Source: an uncultured Prevotellaceae bacterium
Lineage (GTDB): Bacteria > Bacteroidota > Bacteroidia > Bacteroidales > Bacteroidaceae
Direction of reading: 5' to 3'
Assembly (NCBI GenBank): GCA_902803455.1
Contig: CADCQC010000131.1
Coordinates: 1 to 5,513, forward strand
Length of the DNA stretch: 5,513 nt
The notes below the pieces were generated by a model, which ran no database searches, was not told the DNA's origin, and was given only the letters and a program-made list of their open reading frames with translations. This document shows, one piece after another, positions 1 to 5,513 of this stretch; within the stretch, counting starts at the first letter, position 1; every line of letters starts with the position of its first letter. The translations under genes were made by a program, and so were the position numbers.

Positions 1-1343
1 GAGCCTTTCACATCCACCACCATCTCGCAGGTCTCTGTCGGTTTCTTTATTTTCTGTCCGCGCACGGCAAGCATCTCTTTTGAGGGCACTGCGCTCAAAT
101 AGGTTTCCTCACCATGGGTGAAGATACCGAGGTCGCGGGGAATGGAGTTGGCTGAGCGGAACTGCTTTGTAGGCACCTCGTTGGCATACTGCCAGTTGCT
201 CATCCATGCCAACACCACACGGCGGTTGTCGGGAGCGTTGTAGAAGGATACCGTGGCGTAATGGTCTTTGCCATAGTCGAGCCACTTCGTCACTTTCGGC
301 ATCGATTCACAGGTAAACTTCTTCCCGTCGAAACTGCCCACGAAATATTGTGTGGCACTTCCGCCAAACGGACCGCCAGGATTGATGTTGCAGAGCAGCA
401 CCCACTTGTTGTCGATTTTGAACAAGTCAGGGCATTCCCACACACCACCATGGTTGCCGTATCCGTTGCCGAAAGATGACTCATACTTCCATTCTTTCAG
501 GTCTCTCGAAGAGTAAATGCGCATTTCCTGTCCGGCAGCCAGGATGAGGTTCCACACCTTGGCCTCCTCGTTCCAGAATGCCTTCGGGTCGCGGAAGTCG
601 GGCACGTCACTGGTGAGTACAGGATTTCCACTAAACTTCTTGAACGTCTTGCCACCATCTTTCGACACGGCCATCGACTGTGCCTGATGCTGTCCGGCAG
701 AGGTGTAGAAGGCAACGACATCATTCCCGTTGGTCACACAAGAGCCACTGAAAATGGATCCCAGCCAGTCAGACTCTATTGCCAGCGGCTGTGCCTCCCA
801 GTGGATGAGGTCACGACTTGTGGAGTGTCCCCATGTCATGTTCTCCCATTGTGAGCCATAAGGGTTATACTGATAGTAAAGATGCCAGACGCCATCCTTA
901 TAAAACATACCGTTGGGGTCGTTCATCCAGCCGTAGACAGGCGTGTGGTGATAGGCCGGGCGAAACTTCTCTTTGTTTGTCGTGTCAAACGAGTTGCTGT
1001 ACTTCATTTCCTGCCAGCACACGAAGTCCTTGATAGCTCCCGTTGTACGCCGGTCACCATGGAAGGTGATGTCGAGCAGTTGGGCTTTCTTGATTTCCAA
1101 TGGTACAAAGTAGTCCACCTTGTCGACAGCCAATTTGACGTTGAGCCGCTTCACCATCTCGTTTCTTTCATCGAGCACGGCAATGTGAGCGTTCTCCACT
1201 TTCTCCTGTACAGGCAGGAGCAGATATACTTTGCCGGGTTCTAATTTCAGCATCGCATGATTTTCGCCCAGGATCATCGGTGTTTGGGCATTCATGCTCA
1301 TCGCCATCAGCAAGGTTGTCATCAATGTCAGTAGTTTCTTCAT
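1..1343 (-). CDS. GH32 family fructanase with N-terminal DUF4980-like domain, predicted periplasmic (3' end cut by window)
   Basis: This is a glycoside hydrolase family 32 enzyme, predicted to hydrolyse beta-fructosyl bonds in levan, inulin or their oligosaccharides. The ATG at 1343-1341 opens 447 full codons that run off the left edge. Residues 1-19 form a signal peptide (Lys-Lys, hydrophobic core, cleavage after SMNA) with no lipobox Cys, so a soluble periplasmic protein is inferred. Residues about 24-120 look like the DUF4980 domain found before some Bacteroidetes GH32 modules. The five-bladed propeller starts near 128: WMNDPNG at 139-145 (nucleophile Asp142), FSGS at 198-201, RDP at 251-253 (Asp252, transition-state stabiliser) and ECP at 303-305 (acid/base Glu303). 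All three catalytic residues are present. The C-terminal beta-sandwich is mostly beyond the window. It is clearly paralogous to the neighbouring GH32 (both have WLDYG, NWQYA and NPGGP). By family precedent it is probably an exo-acting enzyme trimming imported oligosaccharides, but endo or exo action cannot be read from sequence. Confidence 0.95.
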   Translation of the reverse strand, partial: MKKLLTLMTTLLMAMSMNAQTPMILGENHAMLKLEPGKVYLLLPVQEKVENAHIAVLDERNEMVKRLNVKLAVDKVDYFVPLEIKKAQLLDITFHGDRRTTGAIKDFVCWQEMKYSNSFDTTNKEKFRPAYHHTPVYGWMNDPNGMFYKDGVWHLYYQYNPYGSQWENMTWGHSTSRDLIHWEAQPLAIESDWLGSIFSGSCVTNGNDVVAFYTSAGQHQAQSMAVSKDGGKTFKKFSGNPVLTSDVPDFRDPKAFWNEEAKVWNLILAAGQEMRIYSSRDLKEWKYESSFGNGYGNHGGVWECPDLFKIDNKWVLLCNINPGGPFGGSATQYFVGSFDGKKFTCESMPKVTKWLDYGKDHYATVSFYNAPDNRRVVLAWMSNWQYANEVPTKQFRSANSIPRDLGIFTHGEETYLSAVPSKEMLAVRGQKIKKPTETCEMVVDVKG

Positions 1344-1369
1344 CTTTCTTTGTTTTTAGTTATCTGCAG

Positions 1370-1377
1370 CAAAGATA
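1370..1377 (-). promoter_or_regulatory. Candidate Bacteroidetes -7 promoter box for the downstream GH32
   Basis: The minus strand reads TATCTTTG here, an exact match to the Bacteroidetes sigma-ABfr -7 consensus TAnnTTTG. It lies 26 bases before the ATG at 1343, so transcription would start roughly 15-22 bases upstream of the gene, a short but plausible leader. No matching TTTG -33 element is visible about 20 bases further upstream; that position holds part of an inverted-repeat arm, which could mean an activator is needed. The leader between box and ATG is A-rich (ACAAAGAAAG just before the ATG), typical of Bacteroidetes translation starts without a strong Shine-Dalgarno. One 8-base match is modest evidence. 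Confidence 0.45.
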
Positions 1378-1387
1378 TCATTTTTTT

Positions 1388-1461
1388 AACAATCATGTTG
1401 GTATTTATGATACAATTATTGGTAATTATCGTTCATTGCAACATTCCTTGACATGATTGTT
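1388..1461. repeat. 11-base perfect inverted repeat with 52-base spacer in the main intergenic region
   Basis: The left arm AACAATCATGT (1388-1398) is the exact reverse complement of the right arm ACATGATTGTT (1451-1461). The right arm lies 18 bases after the stop codon of the upstream GH32, and the left arm lies 10 bases upstream of the candidate -7 box of the downstream GH32. The 52-base spacer is AT-rich and carries AATTAT twice at exactly 10-base spacing (1414-1419 and 1424-1429). Read as minus-strand RNA, the second arm is followed by A residues, not U, and the loop is long, so this is not a standard intrinsic terminator for the operon. A pair of operator sites for a regulator is the favoured reading, as an inference. 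Nothing else was found in the 136-base gap 1344-1479. Confidence 0.5.
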
Positions 1462-1479
1462 GTTTTTATTACTTGAGAT

Positions 1480-3015
1480 TTAATTCCAAATACTCTTCAG
1501 GCGGCGGATTTGCGCCTCATAGGTCGATCCAGTGATAGAAAGACGGTTATAGATGGATTTTGGAAAGACAAGATTGGTCATCGCCATGGAACCGTTTTGG
1601 GTGAAGATTTCCACGGAAGACTGGTCGATGAAAAGATCGAGCGTCACGGTGTTGTCTTTGACGCATAGCGGAGCCTGCATGGAGGGGATGGAAAACATGC
1701 CGTTGAATGATGTCTGACCAGAGACAGAGGTGCGGTGGGCTATCAGTGTCCGTGCGGCGGCATTGACATCGATCAAAAACTTCTCATCAGTTGCATTGCT
1801 CAGTGTGATCAGAGAATTTTGGTCTAAATTCAGCTTGATGCGCAGCTGATAGGCATCTTTCACATCGAGATTCTCATCTGCCTTTTGCCATGTGTCTGCT
1901 ATCTTGTCTATCTCACTGATGACGGTATTGGCCAATAAAGGTTTTCCGTCATACTCGATGAGCTTCAGTTCGCGTGGCAATGTCATGGCTGAACGCCAAG
2001 GCGTACAGGGCACATTGCCTGCATATTGCCAGTTGTTCATCCATCCGATCATCACCTTCCTGCTGCCCATATTGCTAAAAGTGACACCAGCATAGTTGTC
2101 CATGCCATAGTCGAGCCATAGAGGATAGCTGAGGTTATCTGCCACAAAGGTCTTGCCGTCAAAGTCGCCTATAAAATACATCGTGCCTGAGCCGAGTATC
2201 GGACCGCCTGGATTAACACTGACCAACAGCACCCACTTATTGTCTATTTTTATTAGATCTGGGCACTCCCATTGAATACTGGGACGGCCAGACAGCGCCA
2301 TGAAGAATGTGCTGAGGTGTGTCCAGTTCTTCAAGTCTGGTGAACCGTAGAATTCCACGCCCATCTTCCATCCTTTGGCCAATGCCATCACCCATTGTTT
2401 TGTCTCCTCATGCCAAAAAACTTTGGGGTCGCGGAGATTGTCATCATTGTTGCGGATGACGGGGTTGCCTGTATAGCGGGTGAAGTTTTTACCTCCGTCT
2501 GTGCTGTATGCGAGACTTTGCTGTTGCACATTACTGGCTGCCGTATAAAGCGCCACCATCGCATTGGCACCAAACCCGGCAGTATTGTCCTTGTCGATGA
2601 CAATAGAGCCAGAGAAGACATCACCCAACTCGTCGCGCGTCATAGCCACAGCCTGCTCTTTCCAGTGAATCATGTCTGATGAAGTGGCGTGTCCCCATGA
2701 CATATTCCCCCAGTCGTTGCCTTTGGGGTTATATTGATAGAAGAGGTGATAGGTTCCGTCTGCGTATACCATACCGTTAGGATCGTTCATCCAATATTGA
2801 GCCGGTGTGAAATGTATTTGGGGACGGAATGGTTCGTTGTAGCTGCTCTTGTTGTCCGTCTCTGTAGGATTGGGCTTTTCTGGTTCGGGATTGTCGATCA
2901 ATGGATTGTAATCCTGTCCGTGATCATCTTTGGAACAAGCAGCAAAGGCAGCCGTCATCAAGACGGCTACCAATGTGATTGCAAAAAGATGATTCTTTTT
3001 TGAAAGAACAGTCAT
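1480..3015 (-). CDS. GH32 family fructanase, surface lipoprotein (endo-levanase/inulinase-like)
   Basis: This complete 511-residue glycoside hydrolase family 32 enzyme cuts beta-fructans. Residues 1-26 are a lipoprotein signal peptide ending AAFAA, with lipid Cys27. The following SKDD fits the Bacteroidetes lipoprotein export signal, so display on the outer surface is inferred. Residues 36-58 are a Pro/Glu/Asn-rich tether. The propeller starts near 62: WMNDPNG at 75-81 (nucleophile Asp78), FSGS at 134-137, RDP at 195-197 (Asp196) and ECP at 250-252 (acid/base Glu250). About 370-505 is the C-terminal beta-sandwich, with the usual DQSSVEIF stretch at 464-471. No catalytic residue is missing and the length is normal for a single-module GH32. 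The start codon is 23 bases after the DUF4960 gene stop, so co-transcription is likely. Position and lipidation match the surface endo-levanase BT1760 of B. thetaiotaomicron, but levan versus inulin and endo versus exo remain open. Confidence 0.97.
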   Translation of the reverse strand: MTVLSKKNHLFAITLVAVLMTAAFAACSKDDHGQDYNPLIDNPEPEKPNPTETDNKSSYNEPFRPQIHFTPAQYWMNDPNGMVYADGTYHLFYQYNPKGNDWGNMSWGHATSSDMIHWKEQAVAMTRDELGDVFSGSIVIDKDNTAGFGANAMVALYTAASNVQQQSLAYSTDGGKNFTRYTGNPVIRNNDDNLRDPKVFWHEETKQWVMALAKGWKMGVEFYGSPDLKNWTHLSTFFMALSGRPSIQWECPDLIKIDNKWVLLVSVNPGGPILGSGTMYFIGDFDGKTFVADNLSYPLWLDYGMDNYAGVTFSNMGSRKVMIGWMNNWQYAGNVPCTPWRSAMTLPRELKLIEYDGKPLLANTVISEIDKIADTWQKADENLDVKDAYQLRIKLNLDQNSLITLSNATDEKFLIDVNAAARTLIAHRTSVSGQTSFNGMFSIPSMQAPLCVKDNTVTLDLFIDQSSVEIFTQNGSMAMTNLVFPKSIYNRLSITGSTYEAQIRRLKSIWN

Positions 3016-3038
3016 AACTTAACTAACTAAAAGATGAT

Positions 3039-4535
3039 TTATTTCGTCTTCAGATATTCCAGAGAGTTCTTGGCCAGCTTGAGCACATTGTCCTGATAGA
3101 TGTTGTTCTTTGGATGTGCACTCTTGTCGGGGGTACCGTCGAGGTTCTTCATGGAGAATTCACAGCCACCGTTGCCGATGCATAAGATGGTGCCCTTGAA
3201 TTCTGTATTGCCCTGTTGTGCCTCCCATACATTCAACTGGCTGACCCAGTCGATCTGGCTGTCCCATGTGCCAAGCGGATAGAGACCATAAGTCTGCGTG
3301 GACTGTGTGTAGCAAGCCTCTTCTTGATTGCCGATGCCGGTATAGAGCGATGGCAGATTGAAGAACAGGCAGTTGTGGTCTTCTGTCCATCCTGGTCCTT
3401 TGAATGCGATGAGTTTAGTACGGTCATTCTGTTCCACTTCCAAGCCTTTGTAGATGGGATGTGAAGAATGATCCTTCGAGAACCGGCCGCCTGGGTTCAG
3501 CTGTACAGCCATTCTCCAAACATCGTTGTTGATGCCGCCTGCACCGGTTCCGATGGTATGGTCGTTGGCCTTCATGTCGTCAAGGCTTAAGCGTCCAAGA
3601 TGTCCCACGTATGTGGTGGCGTGGCTCCAGAGCAGCAGGCTACCGCCGTTCTTATACCATTCTCTGATGACAGGTGTGGCCACCTGGACCACCTCAGGAA
3701 CATTCCATACAGCATCCTCTCCGACACCTTCAAGGTCGCGCAGCCAGAAGAGCACGCGGAATGCGTCGACATCAGCGATTGAATGAATGTCACCGAAGTA
3801 GACATATTGGGCGGTGGGATAGGTATCATGCAGCCAGAGCCATGCAGAGGCCTCATCGTCGTCACCGTTGGCAATCAGTTCTTCGGGAGTGGCGTAAACG
3901 CTCAGGAAGCCGATGGCGGTCTTGCCGATGCGCAAGGATGAACGGCTGGAGAGAGAGGTGCCCTTATCATTGACAGCCCTCAAGGTCACTTCCCAGATGT
4001 CATCTGTCTGCACGTCGCGGATGGTATAGCTGGTGGCTGTTCCCGACAGTGTCTCGTTGATGGTCTGCTTGCCGTTGGTAGCCATGAACTGGATGCTGGT
4101 GGCGTCTACGGCACGGTTCCACTCCACGAGGGCATCGTAACCGCCCGCCTTGTCAAGCTGCGACATCTGTATACCGCTGATACTGGTGGCACCCTCACGC
4201 ATATAGCTCTTGAGCACGCCAGTAGAGAAGTTGGTGCCATCCGTGAGTTTAAACACATACTCAAAAGGAACATTGGTGGGAACATCTTTCTGTGTATAGC
4301 TTGTTCCGCTGACAATCTCTGATGAGGAGAGTGTTCCGTTGCGATAGGTGATCACCTGCATCTGACTGGCTTGGGCAGGCCAGGTCCAAGTATAGTCGTC
4401 GCCATTTAAGCTACCGGTGATTTGAGAGACATCAGGAGCTGTAAGGATCATGGCATCGCGGTCGATGTCCTTATCCTGACAAGCTGTCAGGATAAGTGCG
4501 AACATCGCCATTATAATGATTGATATCTTTTTCAT
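3039..4535 (-). CDS. DUF4960 domain lipoprotein, probable surface fructan-binding protein (SusE/F-position)
   Basis: This is a 498-residue lipoprotein with a signal peptide ending LTA, lipid Cys19, then QDKDIDRD, an acidic stretch that suggests surface export. Residues about 33-112 and 117-204 look like two small beta-sandwich (Ig/FN3-like) modules, inferred from alternating beta-type segments and TSYT...DV repeats (78-85 and 168-175). Residues about 206-498 form an alpha/beta domain that I assign to DUF4960, with GGSLLLWSHA at 297-306, HPIYKGLE at 359-366 and ILCIGNGG at 450-457. It lies between SusD and a lipoprotein GH32, as BT1761 does in the B. thetaiotaomicron levan locus, where that protein binds levan at the cell surface; the same role is inferred here. 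No enzymatic motif was recognised. The ATG at 4535 is preferred over an in-frame TTG at 4550, because the TTG lies inside a tandem repeat and adds five residues before a normal MKK signal-peptide start. A strong palindrome covers codons 14-22. Confidence 0.9.
   Translation of the reverse strand: MKKISIIIMAMFALILTACQDKDIDRDAMILTAPDVSQITGSLNGDDYTWTWPAQASQMQVITYRNGTLSSSEIVSGTSYTQKDVPTNVPFEYVFKLTDGTNFSTGVLKSYMREGATSISGIQMSQLDKAGGYDALVEWNRAVDATSIQFMATNGKQTINETLSGTATSYTIRDVQTDDIWEVTLRAVNDKGTSLSSRSSLRIGKTAIGFLSVYATPEELIANGDDDEASAWLWLHDTYPTAQYVYFGDIHSIADVDAFRVLFWLRDLEGVGEDAVWNVPEVVQVATPVIREWYKNGGSLLLWSHATTYVGHLGRLSLDDMKANDHTIGTGAGGINNDVWRMAVQLNPGGRFSKDHSSHPIYKGLEVEQNDRTKLIAFKGPGWTEDHNCLFFNLPSLYTGIGNQEEACYTQSTQTYGLYPLGTWDSQIDWVSQLNVWEAQQGNTEFKGTILCIGNGGCEFSMKNLDGTPDKSAHPKNNIYQDNVLKLAKNSLEYLKTK
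4470..4496. repeat. Perfect 12-base-arm palindrome with 3-base loop inside the DUF4960 gene
   Basis: The left arm CTTATCCTGACA (4470-4481), spacer AGC (4482-4484) and right arm TGTCAGGATAAG (4485-4496) form an exact inverted repeat. On the minus-strand mRNA it starts exactly at codon 14 and ends at codon 22, encoding LILTACQDK, which is the lipobox and the first residues of the mature lipoprotein. It would fold into a 12-base-pair hairpin about 40-66 bases after the start codon. There is no U-tract after it, so it is not a terminator. Its role, if any, is unknown. Confidence 0.8.
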
Positions 4536-4539
4536 AACT

Positions 4540-4564
4540 TCAATTGTCAATTATCAATTATCAA
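4540..4564. repeat. Heptamer tandem repeat (TCAATTA) in the SusD/DUF4960 gap
   Basis: On the plus strand there are three consecutive 7-base units, TCAATTG (4540-4546), TCAATTA (4547-4553) and TCAATTA (4554-4560), plus a partial TCAA (4561-4564). They fill most of the 30 bases between the SusD stop and the ATG of the DUF4960 gene. From memory, similar AATTGATAATTGA-type runs occur between genes in other Bacteroidales. The unpaired, AT-rich leader could help ribosome entry. The copy number is low and the function is not known. Confidence 0.75.
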
Positions 4565-4565
4565 A

Positions 4566-5513
4566 TTAATTATATCCCTTATTCTGAGAATAGAGCCCAG
4601 GAACGTAGTAGAGCTGGATGTAAGGCAGCGGGAAGTACTCGTTCTTGGCTGGTGAGAAGTGTGCGTCCTTATAATATTGGGCGTAGGTCTGGCCATCATA
4701 GACCACATCCTTCTCTTTCTCAAAGAACTTGTTGAGTGTCTGTGAGGCGATGCCCCAACGGCGCAGGTCAAAGAAGCGGCCGTTCTCCATGGCAAGCTCC
4801 AGGCGGCGCTCCCACTGCAGGCACTTGCGGGCCTGTTCCTGGTTGGAGAAATAGGAAGCTGGATAGAGTGCGATGTCGCACTGGTCGGCGGCGTAGCTGA
4901 TGTGCTTGGCGACACTGTTCTTGGCACGCTGGCGGATGTCGTTGATGATCGTACGGGCCTCTTCCAGTGCATTGGTCTCGATGAGCGCCTCGGCACGCAT
5001 CAGCATGACGTCGGTGTAGCGCAGGACATAATCATTCATGGCGAAAGCCTGCCATGGATTGTCGAAGGTCTCGCCCTTAGAGCGTTGTGGCACTTCTTTC
5101 AATGAGGCATAGTAACCGTAGGTGTTTGGTGTACGAGAGTTGTCCTTCGTCATGGTGTATTGGGCCTCATACTTGTAGGGGAAAGAAGGCATACCGACGG
5201 TATGGAACAAGCGCGGATCCCATTTTTGGGCGGTGGGCACTCCATTGGTCGGATAGGCAATCTCGTTGTTGTAGTCATCAAACATTGGCAGACCATCACG
5301 GGTCTTGAAAGCATTGACGAGGTTCTGCGTGGGTTTGTGGAAATCCCAGCCGCATGACCACATGCCCCAACAGCCGTTGAGCATGTTGCTCCAGTTGCCG
5401 CGTCCATAGAGGGTGTTGTCGTCCTGATAGTCGGAATGCTGGACAGCGAAGATGCTCTCCTTAGAGTTCTTGTATTCGGGCAGGAAAATGTCACCGAAGT
5501 CTTCCAGATAACC
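4566..5513 (-). CDS. SusD/RagB family nutrient-binding outer-membrane lipoprotein (N-terminal part outside window)
   Basis: This is the C-terminal 315 residues of a SusD-like protein; the reading frame is open to the right edge at 5513, so the real start and lipoprotein signal lie outside. SusD proteins cap the SusC TonB-dependent transporter and hold the glycan during import. Family features seen, numbered from the first residue in the window: ESIFAVQHS at 19-27, WDPRL near 98-102, the TPR-type helix LRYTDVMLMRAEALIE at 164-179 followed by a second helix to about 196, ERRLELAMENGRFFDLRRWG at 235-254, and the end FPLPYIQLYYVPGLYSQNKGYN, a version of the usual SusD C-terminal tail. The stop at 4568-4566 is 30 bases before the DUF4960 gene. 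A fructan ligand is inferred from the two GH32 genes downstream; SusD sequence alone does not define the substrate. Several in-window Met codons are internal and are not starts. Confidence 0.95.
   Translation of the reverse strand, partial: GYLEDFGDIFLPEYKNSKESIFAVQHSDYQDDNTLYGRGNWSNMLNGCWGMWSCGWDFHKPTQNLVNAFKTRDGLPMFDDYNNEIAYPTNGVPTAQKWDPRLFHTVGMPSFPYKYEAQYTMTKDNSRTPNTYGYYASLKEVPQRSKGETFDNPWQAFAMNDYVLRYTDVMLMRAEALIETNALEEARTIINDIRQRAKNSVAKHISYAADQCDIALYPASYFSNQEQARKCLQWERRLELAMENGRFFDLRRWGIASQTLNKFFEKEKDVVYDGQTYAQYYKDAHFSPAKNEYFPLPYIQLYYVPGLYSQNKGYN

Noticed and set aside
818..1244. Plus-strand open frames opposite the first GH32 gene.
   Set aside because: They lie antisense to well-conserved GH32 catalytic regions and have no recognisable domains, signals or promoter.
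1388..1461. Reading the 11-base inverted repeat as an intrinsic terminator of the upstream genes.
   Set aside because: The loop would be 52 bases and the distal arm on the minus-strand transcript is followed by A residues, not a U-tract.
2950..2968. Inverted repeat AGCCGTC/GACGGCT with 5-base loop in the signal-peptide codons of the lipoprotein GH32.
   Set aside because: Arms of 7 bases with a short loop are expected several times by chance in a window of this size; not enough to claim a function parallel to the 4470-4496 hairpin.
2983..3039. Direct repeat AAAAGATGATT at 2984-2994 and 3029-3039 on either side of the GH32 start codon.
   Set aside because: Low-complexity, A-rich sequence; one copy encodes Lys/Asn/His of the signal peptide and the other overlaps the stop codon of the upstream gene. 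Probably chance.
4536..4550. Alternative TTG start at 4550 adding five residues (MTIEV) to the DUF4960 protein.
   Set aside because: It lies inside the heptamer repeat and displaces a canonical MKK signal-peptide start; ATG at 4535 gives a normal 18-residue lipoprotein signal.
4560..4575. Possible -7 promoter box (TTAATTTG on the minus strand) before the DUF4960 gene.
   Set aside because: The second base does not fit TAnnTTTG and it overlaps the SusD stop codon; co-transcription with SusD explains expression better.
4547..4996. 149-residue minus-strand open frame overlapping the SusD gene, and a 114-residue one at 5150-5494.
   Set aside because: Ser/Arg/Thr/Pro-rich translations without domain features, in another frame of a clear SusD coding sequence; shadows of the real gene.

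Overview
This window is part of a fructan polysaccharide utilization locus (PUL) from a Bacteroidales bacterium, most likely Prevotella/Segatella or a close relative. The assignment rests on a SusD-family protein, Bacteroidetes-style lipoprotein signals with acidic residues after the lipid Cys, two GH32 enzymes, the absence of clear Shine-Dalgarno sites, and a TAnnTTTG-type promoter box. Genus is an inference from gene content only.

All four genes read on the minus strand, so transcription runs from the right edge to the left edge. In order of transcription they are: (1) 5513-4566, the C-terminal 315 residues of a SusD-like glycan-binding lipoprotein, with its 5' end outside the window and a SusC transporter expected further upstream; (2) 4535-3039, a surface lipoprotein with two predicted beta-sandwich modules and a DUF4960-type C-terminal domain, probably the surface glycan-binding protein; (3) 3015-1480, a GH32 lipoprotein on a Pro/Glu-rich tether, probably the surface fructanase; (4) 1343-1, a second GH32 with a plain signal peptide and an N-terminal DUF4980-like domain, probably periplasmic and cut off by the left edge.

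The order SusD, DUF4960 protein, GH32 lipoprotein, second GH32 matches the Bacteroides thetaiotaomicron levan locus (BT1762-BT1761-BT1760-BT1759) as I recall it. A working model follows: the surface GH32 cuts levan or inulin, the DUF4960 protein and SusD hold the fragments, SusC/SusD import them, and the periplasmic GH32 releases fructose. Levan and inulin cannot be told apart from the sequence.

Genes 1 to 3 are tightly packed (gaps of 30 and 23 bases) and look co-transcribed. The 136-base AT-rich gap before gene 4 is the only real intergenic region. It holds a good -7 box, an 11-base perfect inverted repeat and a 10-base-period direct repeat, so gene 4 may have its own promoter. The 30-base gap before the DUF4960 gene is largely a 7-base tandem repeat. 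A 12-base-arm perfect palindrome lies inside the coding sequence of that gene, over the lipobox codons. No RNA genes, CRISPR arrays, insertion sequences or plus-strand genes were seen.
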